Positions 17,221 through 26,570 of a stretch of DNA of 64,000 bases are shown one piece after another. The translations under genes were made by a program, and so were the position numbers. The DNA lies in NCBI RefSeq assembly GCF_020715685.1, contig NZ_CP085840.1, positions 4,597,061 through 4,661,060 of the forward strand, given 5' to 3'. How positions within the stretch are numbered: the first letter of the stretch is position 1; every line of letters begins with the position of its first letter. Source of the stretch: Dermatobacter hominis (GTDB taxonomy: Bacteria; Actinomycetota; Acidimicrobiia; Acidimicrobiales; Microtrichaceae). A model generated the notes under the pieces. That model made no database searches and was not told the origin of the DNA. It saw nothing but the letters and a program-made list of their open reading frames with translations.

Positions 17221-18042
17221 TCAGCTGCGGACGTCGGCGACCAGCCGGCGGGCGTTGCCGCCGAGCACCGCGCCGAGCGCCTCGGGGCCGAGCCCGAAGC
17301 CGTCAACGTGCGCCCGGCACCGTGCCGCGGTCAGCTCGGTGTTCGGCGCGTCGGTGCCGAACAGCAGGCGGTCGGCGTGGCGGGCCGCGTCGTCGGGCGT
17401 GATCTGCACGAGCCGGTTCACGACCGGCGTGAGGTCGGCGTGGACGTTCGGGTGCTCGGCCACGATCCGCAGCGCATGGCGCTCCTGGTCGTGGCCGCAG
17501 TGGGCGATGATCACGCGGGCCTCGGGGTGACGCCGGGCCAGCTCGTCGAGCGGTGCCAGGTCCTCCTCGTCGGACACGCCGCTCGGCGCCCGCCCGGCGT
17601 GCACGACGACGGGCAGCCGGACCTCTTCGACGTAGTCCCACACGGGCCGCAGACCGGGATCGAGCGGGCCGAAGTCGCCGACCGAGCAGTGGAGCTTGAG
17701 CACCCGGGCGCCGCCGTCCTCGACCGCTCGGCGCACGACGCCGACCGGGTCGTCATCACCCGGGTGGACGGTGGCGCCGGCCACGACGTCGACGGCCAGG
17801 TCCGACGCCGCGGTGGCCGCCGCCGCCTCGTTGAGGCCCTCGGCCACATCGGGACGGTGCGCGTAGGGGAGGGTCCAGATCGTCGACACCCCCTCCGCTG
17901 CGAGCTGCTCGCACACCGCCGAGTGCTCGGCCTCGTAGGCCAGGCGGTAGCCGCCCAGGTCCTCGAAGATCGACCGCACCTTGGCGCCGAGGCGGCCGGG
18001 CAGCAGGTGAACGTGGCTGTCGACGACGCCGGTCTCGCTCAT
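17221..18042 (-). CDS. Amidohydrolase family 2 (TIM-barrel metal hydrolase)
   Basis: A 273-residue protein with the amidohydrolase-2 pattern: VVDSHVHLLPGRLG at the N-terminus (HxH metal ligands), KLHCSVGDFGPLDP, LPVVVHAGRAP, ARVIIAHCGHDQERHA and DRLLFGTDAPN (catalytic Asp). The family contains metal-dependent hydrolases and decarboxylases acting on varied substrates; specificity is not readable. The ATG at 18042 is preceded by a purine-rich region. The gene is separated from the upstream ileS gene by a 23-bp perfect hairpin, so it is probably expressed from its own promoter despite being collinear. Confidence 0.88.
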   Translation of the reverse strand: MSETGVVDSHVHLLPGRLGAKVRSIFEDLGGYRLAYEAEHSAVCEQLAAEGVSTIWTLPYAHRPDVAEGLNEAAAATAASDLAVDVVAGATVHPGDDDPVGVVRRAVEDGGARVLKLHCSVGDFGPLDPGLRPVWDYVEEVRLPVVVHAGRAPSGVSDEEDLAPLDELARRHPEARVIIAHCGHDQERHALRIVAEHPNVHADLTPVVNRLVQITPDDAARHADRLLFGTDAPNTELTAARCRAHVDGFGLGPEALGAVLGGNARRLVADVRS

Positions 18043-18083
18043 GCCGCCGGATCCTGCCAGCCGCACACCCCACGCGCCCGCCC

Positions 18084-18133
18084 GCTCTGTTCCACCGGAT
18101 CGACGCTCACGCGTCGATCCGGTGGAACAGAGC
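18084..18133 (-). terminator. Long perfect hairpin downstream of ileS
   Basis: Arms 18084-18106 and 18111-18133 are a perfect 23-bp inverted repeat with only a 4-nt loop (TCAC). It starts 20 bp after the ileS stop. It is the expected position for the ileS terminator, although the stem is far longer than typical. Confidence 0.8.
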
Positions 18134-18152
18134 AGGCAGGAGGGGTTGCGGG

Positions 18153-21100
18153 TCAGCCGGCGACGGCGACGGTGGCCGACGGCTCGCCGTCGGCGACGGT
18201 GACCTCGAGCGAGGTGGCGAGCACCTGCTCGGCGACCCAGTCGCGGTGCGCGGCGACGGCGTCGGCTGCGTCCTGCGGCAGCGACAGCGAGGCGCGGATG
18301 CGGTCGGTGACCTGCAGTCCGGCGTCCTTGCGGGCCTGCTGCACCATGCGGACGACGTCCCGGGCGAGGCCCTCGGCCGCCAGCTCGGGGGTGACCTCGA
18401 CGTCGAGCTCGACGACCGCGCCGTTGTCGCGCAGCGGCGCCGCAGCCGCGCCCTCCCGCGCCTCGAGCGCCATCTCGAACTCGTCGGGCTGCAGGGTCTG
18501 CCCGGCCACCGTGACCGTGCCGTCGTCGGCGGCGGTCCAGTCGCCGGCCTTGGCCGCCTTGATGACGTCCTGCACCGCCTTGCCGAGGCGCGGGCCGAGC
18601 ACGCGGGCGTTGGGGCGGAGTTGGAACGTGCCGACGGCGTCGAGGTCGTCGGTCAGGACGACCTCCTTCACGTTGACCTCGTCGCGGACGAGCGCGGTCA
18701 GCGGCTCGAGCGCAGCGACGTCCCGGCCGGCGACGGTCAGGCGGGCGAGCGGCAGCCGGGCGCGGAGCCGGTGGTCCTCGCGCAGGCCGAGGGCGACCGA
18801 GCACACCTCGCGCACGCGGTCCATCGACGCGACCAGGGCCGGGTCCGACGGCAGCGCCGTCGCGTCGGGCCAGTCCTCGAGGTGCACCGAACCGGTTCCG
18901 TCGCCGTCGCCGACGAGGCCGAGGTGGATCTCCTCGCTCACGAACGGCAGCAGCGGCGCGGTCACCCGCGCCAGCGTGGTCAGCACCGTGAACAGCGTGT
19001 CCCGTGCGTCGGCCCGGTCCTCGTCCGTGACCCCGGTCCCCCAGAACCGCTCGCGGGAGCGGCGGATGTACCAGTTGTTGAGGGCGTCGAGGAACGCGAC
19101 GACGTCGGCGCAGGTGCCGGCGATGTCGAACGCGTCCATGCGCGCCTGGGTCGACTCGACCAGCTCCCGCGTCTTGGCCAGGACGTAGCGGTCGAGCAGG
19201 TGCGTGGAGTCGGTCCGGAGCGCGCCCCGCTCGCCGTCGGCGTTCGCGTAGAGCGTGAAGAACGAGTAGGCGTTCCAGATCGGGTTGATGACGAGCCGGA
19301 CGACCTCGCTGATGTCGCTGGCGTCGGTGGCGATCCGCAGGTCGCCGCCGCGGAGGATCGGCGACGCCATCAGGTACCAGCGCAGCGCGTCGGAGCCGAG
19401 GGTGCTCATCACCTCCTCGGGGTCGGGGTAGTTGCGCAGCTTCTTCGACAGCTTGCGGCCCTCGTGGTCGAGCACGACGCCGTGGCAGATCACGTTGGAG
19501 AACGCCGGCCTGTCGAACAGCGCGACCGACAGGACGTGCAGCGTGTAGAACCAGCCTCGCGTCTGGGCGATGTACTCGACGATGAAGTCGGCGGGGGAGT
19601 GCTCGTCGAACCAGCTCTTGTTCTCGAACGGGTAGTGGACCTGCGCGAACGGCATGGAGCCCGACTCGAACCAGCAGTCGAACACCTCGGGGACTCGTCG
19701 CATCATCGACCGGCCGGTCGGGTCGTCGGGGTTGGGGCGGACGAGCTCGTCGACGGTCGGGCGGTGCAGGTCGGTCAGGCGCACGCCGAAGTCGCGCTCG
19801 ATCTCCTCGAGGCTGCCGTAGACGTCGGTGCGCGGGTAGGCGGGATCGTCGGAGCGCCACACCGGGATCGGCGAGCCCCAGAAGCGGTTCCGGCTGATCG
19901 ACCAGTCGCGGGCGCCCTCGAGCCACTTGCCGAACTGGCCGTCGCGCACGTGGGACGGGATCCAGTTGATGTCCTGGTTCAGCTCGACGAGGCGATCGCG
20001 GAACGCGGTGACCTCGACGTACCAGGACGACACAGCCTTGTAGATGATCGGCGTGTCGGTCCGCCAGCAGTGCGGGTAGTTGTGGTCGTAGGTGTCGTGG
20101 CGCACGACCACGCCGCGCGCCTTCAGGTCCGCGATGACGTTCGGGTTGGCGTCGAAGACGTTCTGGCCCTGGTAGTCGGGCACCTCGGACGTGAACCGGC
20201 CGCTGTCGTCGACGGGGCAGACGAGCACGATGCCGTTGGCCTCGCTGACGCGCTGGTCGTCCTCGCCGAAGCCCGGGGCCATGTGCACCACGCCCGTGCC
20301 GTCGTCGTCGGTGACGAAGTCGTCGGTGAGCACCCGGAAGCTGTTCTCCCGTCCCGCGAAGTACGGGAACATCGGCTCGTAGCGCACGCCGCCGAGGTCG
20401 GCGCCGGTGAGCGTGCCGACGACCTCGTGGCCCTCGCCGAGCTCCTTCTCGTAGCGGGCGAGCGCGCCCGTGCCGAGCACGACGCGGGTGCCGGCCCGCG
20501 GGCCGTCGACCACGTCGACCACCGAGTACTCGAGGGCGGGACCGGCGGCGAGGGCCAGGTTCGACGGCAGGGTCCACGGCGTGGTCGTCCATGCCCAGAT
20601 CTCGGCCGGTCCGTCGCCGAGCAGCTCGCCGGCCCGGCCCGGCCGGGCGTCGGCCAGCACGCGGAAGGCGACGGTCAGCGCCGGGTCCTGGCGGGGCCGG
20701 GTGGCGTCGTCGAGGCGGATCTCGAAGTTCGACAGCGGGGTCTCGGCGCCCCACGAGTACGGCATGACCCGGTACGCCTCGTAGACGAGCCCCTTGTCCC
20801 AGAGCTGCCGGAAGGCCCAGAGCACGGACTCCATGTACGGGAGGTCCATGGTCTTGTAGTCGTCCGCGAAGTCGACCCAGCGCGCCTGGCGCGTGACGTA
20901 GCGCTCCCACTCGTCGGTGTAGCGCAGGACCGAGGTGCGGCAGAGGTCGTTGAACTTGTCGATGCCGAAGGCGGTGATGGCGGCGCGGCCGGCGATGCCC
21001 GACTCCTGCTCGACCATCATCTCGGCCGGCAGGCCGTGGCAGTCCCAGCCGAACCGGCGCTCCACCCTCTTGCCCCGCATCGTCTGGTAGCGGGGCACGA

Positions 21101-21356
21101 CGTCCTTGACGTAGCCGGTCAGCAGGTGGCCGTAGTGGGGAAGCCCGTTGGCGAACGGCGGCCCGTCGTAGAAGACGAACTCGTCGTCGGCCGGCCGCTG
21201 CTCGACCGAGCGCTCGAAGGTCTTCTGGTCCGCCCAGCGGTCGAGCAGCCGCTGCTCGATGACCGGCAGGTCCGGGCGCGACGGGACGGTCGGGTACGGC
21301 TGCCCGGGCGGTCGGCCGGTGCCGCCGCCGTCAGCGGGGGGAGGGGCGGGATCCAT
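18153..21356 (-). CDS. ileS: Isoleucyl-tRNA synthetase, eukaryote-like type 2
   Basis: A 1067-residue class I aminoacyl-tRNA synthetase charging tRNA-Ile. The HIGH signature appears as [20 protein letters not shown]. The KMSKS loop appears as [15 protein letters not shown], with KLSKK in place of KMSKS. The segment [20 protein letters not shown] and the overall length are characteristic of the eukaryote-like IleRS subtype, which is often insensitive to mupirocin. The CP1 editing domain ([12 protein letters not shown]) and the anticodon-binding C-terminus ([14 protein letters not shown]) are both present. The ATG at 21356 begins a ~25-residue low-complexity leader; a later start is possible. 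Confidence 0.97.
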   Translation of the reverse strand: MDPAPPPADGGGTGRPPGQPYPTVPSRPDLPVIEQRLLDRWADQKTFERSVEQRPADDEFVFYDGPPFANGLPHYGHLLTGYVKDVVPRYQTMRGKRVERRFGWDCHGLPAEMMVEQESGIAGRAAITAFGIDKFNDLCRTSVLRYTDEWERYVTRQARWVDFADDYKTMDLPYMESVLWAFRQLWDKGLVYEAYRVMPYSWGAETPLSNFEIRLDDATRPRQDPALTVAFRVLADARPGRAGELLGDGPAEIWAWTTTPWTLPSNLALAAGPALEYSVVDVVDGPRAGTRVVLGTGALARYEKELGEGHEVVGTLTGADLGGVRYEPMFPYFAGRENSFRVLTDDFVTDDDGTGVVHMAPGFGEDDQRVSEANGIVLVCPVDDSGRFTSEVPDYQGQNVFDANPNVIADLKARGVVVRHDTYDHNYPHCWRTDTPIIYKAVSSWYVEVTAFRDRLVELNQDINWIPSHVRDGQFGKWLEGARDWSISRNRFWGSPIPVWRSDDPAYPRTDVYGSLEEIERDFGVRLTDLHRPTVDELVRPNPDDPTGRSMMRRVPEVFDCWFESGSMPFAQVHYPFENKSWFDEHSPADFIVEYIAQTRGWFYTLHVLSVALFDRPAFSNVICHGVVLDHEGRKLSKKLRNYPDPEEVMSTLGSDALRWYLMASPILRGGDLRIATDASDISEVVRLVINPIWNAYSFFTLYANADGERGALRTDSTHLLDRYVLAKTRELVESTQARMDAFDIAGTCADVVAFLDALNNWYIRRSRERFWGTGVTDEDRADARDTLFTVLTTLARVTAPLLPFVSEEIHLGLVGDGDGTGSVHLEDWPDATALPSDPALVASMDRVREVCSVALGLREDHRLRARLPLARLTVAGRDVAALEPLTALVRDEVNVKEVVLTDDLDAVGTFQLRPNARVLGPRLGKAVQDVIKAAKAGDWTAADDGTVTVAGQTLQPDEFEMALEAREGAAAAPLRDNGAVVELDVEVTPELAAEGLARDVVRMVQQARKDAGLQVTDRIRASLSLPQDAADAVAAHRDWVAEQVLATSLEVTVADGEPSATVAVAG

Positions 21357-21444
21357 GGAGGATCCAGCGTAGCGGCGGTGCCCAGTCGCCCTTGAGGGGG
21401 TATCGGTCCCGCCCGGTCACAGGGCCCGGTCGCGGCGGAGCCGG

Positions 21445-21645
21445 TCAGCCGTCGGTCTCGTCGAGCTCGATGTCCCAGCGGTCGAGGCAGTCGCTGCAGC
21501 GGTACGAGACGATGTCGCCGGGCCGGAACCCGATGCGGCCGTCCTCCCCCTCGTAGGGCGTGCTCAGCAGGTGGCAGGTGCCGCCGCAGTCCACGCACAC
21601 GATCGTCTCGGGTGCCGTGATCGGCCGGTGCTGGTCGTCGTCCAC
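21445..21645 (-). CDS. Small zinc-ribbon protein
   Basis: A 66-residue protein with two CxxC pairs, ETIVCVDCGGTCHLL and VSYRCSDCLDRWDIE, separated by about 27 residues. This is a compact treble-clef or zinc-ribbon arrangement that probably binds one zinc ion. GTG 21645 is chosen because GGAGGGTGGGCCC precedes it at good spacing; an in-frame GTG at 21663 is the alternative. The function is unknown. It sits between ileS and a Nudix gene on the same strand, and could be part of their transcript. Confidence 0.75.
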   Translation of the reverse strand: MDDDQHRPITAPETIVCVDCGGTCHLLSTPYEGEDGRIGFRPGDIVSYRCSDCLDRWDIELDETDG

Positions 21646-21685
21646 GGGCCCACCCTCCCACACCGACCTGGCACGGCTGCGGGCC

Positions 21686-22438
21686 TCAGGGGCCGGCGTC
21701 GCGGATGTACTCCCACGTGGCGTCCATCAGGAGGCGGTGCCGTGGCCCCTGGACCGAGGCGTCGGGCTCCTCGACCTCGTAGGCGACGTCGCCGTGGTAG
21801 AGCGCGATCCACTGCTCGCCGACGACGGCGATCCGGGTGGCGAAGTGCTCGATCGCCCGGTCGTCGGCGGCGGCCATGACCGCGTCGACCGAGTCGTGGT
21901 CGAGCAGCTGCACGAGGGTGATGTAGGTGGGCGGCGCGAGCGTGATCTCGCCGGCGTCGCGGAGGGCGATCGCGTCGGCGGGCCGGGCCCACCGGTGGGC
22001 GCGGATCTCGCCGTCGTCGATCACGACCCGGGCAGTGGCGTCGGAGGCGGGGGCGACGAAGAAGGCGGTGGTGAACCGCTTGTCCTGGCGGGGCGGCGGC
22101 GTCCAGTGCGACCAGCGGCGGAGGGCGGCCTCGTCGACGTCGAGCCCGGACTCCTCCTGGGCCTCGCGGACCGCGGCGCGTCGCGCCGCGACCTCGCGCG
22201 CCGTGTCGGGGTCGTCCTCACCGGGCTCAGGCCAGTCCTCGGGGTCGAGCCGACCGCCGGGGAACACCCACATCCCGCCCGCGAAGCTCAGCCCCTGGTC
22301 GCGCTGGAGCATCAGCACCTCGAGCCCGTCGGGCCCGTCGCGGAGCACGGCGACGGTGGCCGCGGGCACCGCGTCGGGGTCCCACAGCGCCGATCCGGGC
22401 GAGCCGGGGGCGACGGGAGCGGGGTCGGCGGCGTCCAT
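21686..22438 (-). CDS. Nudix hydrolase, NUDT19-like
   Basis: A 250-residue Nudix enzyme that hydrolyses a nucleoside diphosphate linked to another group. The Nudix box is split by an insertion: GGMWVFPGGRLDPEDW, then AARRAAVREAQEESGLDV, retaining the REaQEEsG catalytic Glu residues. The extended insertion resembles CoA/NUDT19-type members. The C-terminal half (TTAFFVAPASDATARVVID, then LMDATWEYIRDA) is a typical all-alpha/beta tail. The ATG at 22438 fits the family start; an upstream in-frame Met is not needed. Its substrate is unknown. Confidence 0.9.
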   Translation of the reverse strand: MDAADPAPVAPGSPGSALWDPDAVPAATVAVLRDGPDGLEVLMLQRDQGLSFAGGMWVFPGGRLDPEDWPEPGEDDPDTAREVAARRAAVREAQEESGLDVDEAALRRWSHWTPPPRQDKRFTTAFFVAPASDATARVVIDDGEIRAHRWARPADAIALRDAGEITLAPPTYITLVQLLDHDSVDAVMAAADDRAIEHFATRIAVVGEQWIALYHGDVAYEVEEPDASVQGPRHRLLMDATWEYIRDAGP

Positions 22439-22535
22439 CGGGCCCACCCTACGCACGACCCGGGCGGTGTGCCGTCCGTCTCCGACCACCGCGCGTGGTG
22501 GCGGTCGTGACGCTCAGCGAGGTTTCCTGAAACCG

Positions 22536-22565
22536 TTGACAGGCTCGTAGTTACCTGGCTGTAAT
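22536..22565 (+). promoter_or_regulatory. Sigma-A promoter of nrdAB
   Basis: TTGACA (22536-22541), an 18-nt spacer and TGTAAT (22560-22565) match the -35/-10 consensus at 6/6 and 5/6. A GGTTTC-CT-GAAACC inverted repeat (22521-22534) abuts the -35. The predicted start point near 22572 gives a leader of about 215 nt before nrdA. Confidence 0.7.
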
Positions 22566-22575
22566 TACGGCCCTG

Positions 22576-22623
22576 TCCCCACATCTTGGGGGTGGAACAT
22601 CGCCCCGCCACAACATCTGGTGC
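22576..22623 (+). promoter_or_regulatory. Tandem NrdR boxes
   Basis: Box 1 (22576-22591, TCCCCACATCTTGGGG) matches the NrdR consensus ACACWATATMTWGTGT at 10/16 positions. Box 2 (22608-22623, CCACAACATCTGGTGC) matches at 12/16. The identical ACATCT cores are 32 bp apart, the usual spacing for paired NrdR boxes. They lie just downstream of the -10 element, where a repressor would block initiation. Confidence 0.68.
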
Positions 22624-22787
22624 TCGTCGCGGCACGTGCCACGCAGGACCGGATCCCACCGACAACGCCGTCCCCGGTAGGGCGAACAGCCAGTCCAACA
22701 GCACAGAGAGCAACCACACGAGAGGGCTCGCCGGTTCCCCAGGCCGGCGGGCGAGACGAGCGCAGGGTGCGCAGAAGGGGGACCGAG

Positions 22788-25343
22788 GTGGCACTCCAGC
22801 AGGACGTGGTTCCGGACGAGACCGAGGCGGGCGCACGGCCCGTGCAGGTCGTCGGCGACGAGGTCGGTGGACCCATGCCGTCGACCGGCGTCGTGGACCT
22901 CACCGACTCGGCGACCGGGTCGCCGATGCAGGTCCGCAAGCGCGACGGCAGCCTCGAGCCCGTCGACCTCAACAAGATCGTCCGGGCCGTCGCCCGCTGC
23001 GCGGCCGGCCTCGAGAACGTCGACCCGATGCGCGTCGCCACCCGCACGATCTCGGGCCTCGTCGACGGCGCCACCACCGAGGAGCTCGACGAGCTCTCGA
23101 TCCGCACGGCCGCCGCGCTGATCGCCGAGGAGCCGAACTACTCCCGGCTGGCCGCCCGCCTGCTCGCCACCGTGATCGACAAGGAGGTCCAGAACCAGGA
23201 CATCTACTCCTTCAGCCAGTCGGTCGCGATGGGCCACGCCCAGGGGATCATCGGCGACGAGACCGCGGCGATGGTCGCGGCCAACGCCCGCAAGCTGAAC
23301 GACGCGGTGCTCGCCGACCGCAACTGGCTGTACGAGTTCTTCGGCCTCCGCACCGTCTACGACCGCTACCTCCTGCGCCACCCCGACACCCGCCGGGTCG
23401 TCGAGACGCCGCAGTACTTCCTCCTCCGCGTCGCCTGCGGCCTGTCCCGCACGCCCGAGGAGGCCATCGAGTTCTACGAGCTGATCTCGAGCCTCGAGTA
23501 CCTGCCGAGCTCGCCGACGCTGTTCAACTCGGGCACCGCGCACCCGCAGATGTCGAGCTGCTACCTGCTCGACTCGCCCGAGGACAACCTCGACGCCATC
23601 TACGACCGCTACCGCGACGTGGCCCGCCTCTCGAAGCACGCCGGCGGCATCGGCCTCTCCTACAGCCGCATCCGGTCCCGCGGCTCGCTGATCCGCGGCA
23701 CGAACGGCCTGTCGAACGGCATCGTGCCGTGGCTCAAGACGCTCGACAGCTCGGTGGCCGCGGTCAACCAGGGCGGCCGCCGCAAGGGCGCCGCCTGCGT
23801 CTACCTCGAGACGTGGCACGCCGACATCGAGGAGTTCCTCGAGCTGCGCGACAACACCGGCGACACCGCCCGCCGGACCCACAACCTGAACCTCGCCAAC
23901 TGGATCCCCGACCTGTTCATGGAGCGGGTGGAGCAGGACTGGCAGTGGTCGCTGTTCGACCCGAAGAAGGTCCCGCACCTCAACGACCTCTACGGCGACG
24001 AGTTCCGAGCCGCCTACATCACGGCCGAGAACGAGGGCCTGTTCGAGCGCCAGGTCCCGGCCCGCCAGCTGTACCAGCGCATGATGCGCACGCTGGCCGA
24101 GACCGGCAACGGGTGGATGACGTTCAAGGACGCGTCCAACCTGAAGTGCAACCAGACCGGCTCGACCGCCGCCGACGGCACGCCCAACGTCGTGCACCTG
24201 TCGAACCTCTGCACCGAGATCCTCGAGGTCACCAACCAGGCCGAGACCGCCGTGTGCAACCTCGGCTCGGTGAACCTCGGCGCCATGGTGCGGCCCGACG
24301 CCTCGGGCGCCCTGGCGTTCGACTTCGACCGCCTGGCCGACGTCGTCCGGCTCGCCGTCCCGTTCCTCGACCGGGTCGTGGACATCAACTTCTACCCGAC
24401 CGACGCGGCGGGGAACTCGAACGCCAAGTGGCGCCCGGTCGGCCTCGGCCTGATGGGCCTGCAGGACGTGTTCTTCAAGCTCGGCCTGCCGTTCGACGGC
24501 GACGCCGCCCGCGACCTGTCGACGCGGATCTCCGAGGAGATCTACTTCAACGCCCTGACCGCCTCGGCGGACCTGGCCGAGCGGTTCGGCCCGCACGACG
24601 GCTTCGCCGAGACCCGGGCCGCCAAGGGCCAGTTGCAGTTCGACCTCTGGGGCGTCACGCCGTCCGATCCGGCCCGCTGGAGCGCCCTCAAGGAGCGCAT
24701 CGCCGCCACGGGGCTGCGCAACTCGCTGATGATCGCGATCGCCCCGACCGCGACGATCGCCTCGATCGCCGGTTGCTACGAGTGCATCGAGCCGCAGGTC
24801 TCCAACCTCTTCAAGCGGGAGACCCTCTCGGGCGAGTTCCTGCAGATCAACACCTACCTCGTGCGCGAGCTGCAGTCCCGCGGCCTCTGGACCGAGTCGA
24901 TCATCTCGGCCATCAAGCGCGACGAGGGCTCCGTCCAGGGCATCGACGCCATCCCCGAAGAGGTGCGGGCCGTCTACCGCACGGCGTGGGAGCTGCCGAT
25001 GCGGGCGCTGATCGACATGGGCGCCGCCCGCGGGGCCTACATCGACCAGAGCCAGTCGCTGAACCTCTTCATGGAGTCGCCGACCATCGGGAAGCTCTCC
25101 TCGATGTACGTCCACGCGTGGAAGTCGGGCCTGAAGACCACGTACTACATGCGCTCCCGTCCGGCGACGCGCATCAACAAGACGACGACGTCCGCGACGA
25201 CGTCGACGACGCCCGACGGCGGTCCGTCGGGTGGCGGTCCCACCGGCGGCGGCGAGCCCGCTCCGGCGCCCACGACCTACTCGGACGAAGAGGCGCTGGC
25301 CTGCTCGCTCGAGAACCCCGAAGCGTGCGAAGCCTGCCAGTGA
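22788..25343 (+). CDS. nrdA: Ribonucleoside-diphosphate reductase alpha subunit, class Ia
   Basis: An 851-residue catalytic subunit that reduces ribonucleotides to deoxyribonucleotides. An N-terminal ATP-cone regulatory domain is visible (QVRKRDGSLEPVDLNKIVRA). Catalytic-site elements are MSSCYLLDS and CNLGSVNL (the redox Cys pair), HLSNLCTEI (Asn, thiyl Cys, Glu) and TTYYMRSRP (the Tyr pair of the radical path). The C-terminus ends in CSLENPEACEACQ, whose paired Cys residues reload the active site. A 40-residue Gly/Thr/Pro linker precedes it. GTG 22788 is chosen for its GGGGGA ribosome-binding site; the longer in-frame start overlaps NrdR box 2. It is followed by nrdB. Confidence 0.96.
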   Translation: MALQQDVVPDETEAGARPVQVVGDEVGGPMPSTGVVDLTDSATGSPMQVRKRDGSLEPVDLNKIVRAVARCAAGLENVDPMRVATRTISGLVDGATTEELDELSIRTAAALIAEEPNYSRLAARLLATVIDKEVQNQDIYSFSQSVAMGHAQGIIGDETAAMVAANARKLNDAVLADRNWLYEFFGLRTVYDRYLLRHPDTRRVVETPQYFLLRVACGLSRTPEEAIEFYELISSLEYLPSSPTLFNSGTAHPQMSSCYLLDSPEDNLDAIYDRYRDVARLSKHAGGIGLSYSRIRSRGSLIRGTNGLSNGIVPWLKTLDSSVAAVNQGGRRKGAACVYLETWHADIEEFLELRDNTGDTARRTHNLNLANWIPDLFMERVEQDWQWSLFDPKKVPHLNDLYGDEFRAAYITAENEGLFERQVPARQLYQRMMRTLAETGNGWMTFKDASNLKCNQTGSTAADGTPNVVHLSNLCTEILEVTNQAETAVCNLGSVNLGAMVRPDASGALAFDFDRLADVVRLAVPFLDRVVDINFYPTDAAGNSNAKWRPVGLGLMGLQDVFFKLGLPFDGDAARDLSTRISEEIYFNALTASADLAERFGPHDGFAETRAAKGQLQFDLWGVTPSDPARWSALKERIAATGLRNSLMIAIAPTATIASIAGCYECIEPQVSNLFKRETLSGEFLQINTYLVRELQSRGLWTESIISAIKRDEGSVQGIDAIPEEVRAVYRTAWELPMRALIDMGAARGAYIDQSQSLNLFMESPTIGKLSSMYVHAWKSGLKTTYYMRSRPATRINKTTTSATTSTTPDGGPSGGGPTGGGEPAPAPTTYSDEEALACSLENPEACEACQ

Positions 25344-25429
25344 GCGGCGCTTCCTGAGCACGTCCCCGTCCGCCACCACCCACCTCGACCGACCTCACCG
25401 TCGCCCTCGCCCCAGGAGCACCGCGCCCA

Positions 25430-26536
25430 ATGGCACTCAACGAAGCCGTCTCACTCGACCCCAGCGCCCTCGCTGACCCCACGTTCGCCCCGGTGGCCCC
25501 GCCGGCCATCGAGCCCGATCCGGCGGCCGGCGGCGGCCGCCTGCTGGACCCCGGCTTCCACCTCACGCTGCGGCCCATGCGGTACCCGCAGTTCTACGAG
25601 ATGTACCGGAACGCCATCCGCAACACCTGGACGGTGGAGGAGATCGACTTCTCCGACGACCTGGTCGACCTGCAGCGCAAGCTGCTGCCCGCGGAGCGGC
25701 ACCTCATCAACCGGCTCGTGGCGTTCTTCGCCACCGGCGACTCGATCGTGGCGAACAACCTGGTGCTCAACCTGTACCAGCACATCAACACGCCCGAAGC
25801 CCGGATGTACCTCAGCCGCCAGCTCTACGAGGAGGCGCTGCACGTCCAGTTCTACCTGACGCTGCTCGACACCTACATCCCCGACCAGGCCGAGCGCGCC
25901 CAGGCCTTCGCGGCCATCGAGAACATCCCGTCGATCCGGCGCAAGGGCGAGTTCTGCTTCAAGTGGATCGACTCGATCAACAGCCTCGACGAGCTGCGCA
26001 CCCGTGAGGACCGCAAGCAGTTCCTGCTCAACCTGATCTGCTTCGCCGCCTGCATCGAGGGCCTGTTCTTCTTCGGCGCCTTCGCCTACGTGTACTTCCT
26101 GCGGTCGAAGGGCCTGCTGAACGGCCTGGCCGCCGGCACCAACTGGGTGTTCCGCGACGAGTCGTGCCACATGAACTTCGCGTTCGAGGTCATCGAGCAG
26201 GTGCGGCGCGAGGAGCCCGACCTGTTCGACGAGGACCTGGGCGCCCGCGTCACCGAGATGATCGGCGAGGCGATCGAGTGCGAGTACGGCTTCGCCGAGG
26301 ACCTGCTCTCGCAGGGCATCGGCGGGATGTCGCTGACCGACATGCGGGAGTACCTGCAGTTCGTCGCCGACCAGCGCCTGACCACCCTTGGCCTGCCCAA
26401 GATCTACGGCTCGAAGAACCCGTTCGGGTTCATGGAGCTGCAGGACGTCCAGGAGCTCACGAACTTCTTCGAGCGGACCGTCTCGTCGTACCAGGTCGGC
26501 GTCAAGGGCGAGGTCGCCTTCGACGAGGAGTTCTGA
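25430..26536 (+). CDS. nrdB: Ribonucleoside-diphosphate reductase beta subunit
   Basis: A 368-residue ferritin-like radical subunit. Di-iron ligands are visible: YEEALHVQFY gives Glu, His and, four residues after the His, the radical Tyr. ACIEGLFFFG gives the third Glu, and RDESCHMNF the final Glu-xx-His pair. The presence of the Tyr indicates a tyrosyl-radical enzyme rather than the Phe-containing Chlamydia type. Residues 1-40 are an Ala/Pro-rich leader. It lies 86 bp after nrdA in the same operon under the same NrdR-controlled promoter, and the alpha/beta pair forms the active holoenzyme. Confidence 0.96.
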   Translation: MALNEAVSLDPSALADPTFAPVAPPAIEPDPAAGGGRLLDPGFHLTLRPMRYPQFYEMYRNAIRNTWTVEEIDFSDDLVDLQRKLLPAERHLINRLVAFFATGDSIVANNLVLNLYQHINTPEARMYLSRQLYEEALHVQFYLTLLDTYIPDQAERAQAFAAIENIPSIRRKGEFCFKWIDSINSLDELRTREDRKQFLLNLICFAACIEGLFFFGAFAYVYFLRSKGLLNGLAAGTNWVFRDESCHMNFAFEVIEQVRREEPDLFDEDLGARVTEMIGEAIECEYGFAEDLLSQGIGGMSLTDMREYLQFVADQRLTTLGLPKIYGSKNPFGFMELQDVQELTNFFERTVSSYQVGVKGEVAFDEEF

Positions 26537-26570
26537 CGGCGCACCCGAGCGCCGCGTGTGCCCGGTTGCG

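Noticed and set aside
22624..22787. Cobalamin riboswitch in the nrdA leader
   Set aside because: No B12-box-like core was found, and the enzyme is class Ia, not cobalamin-dependent.
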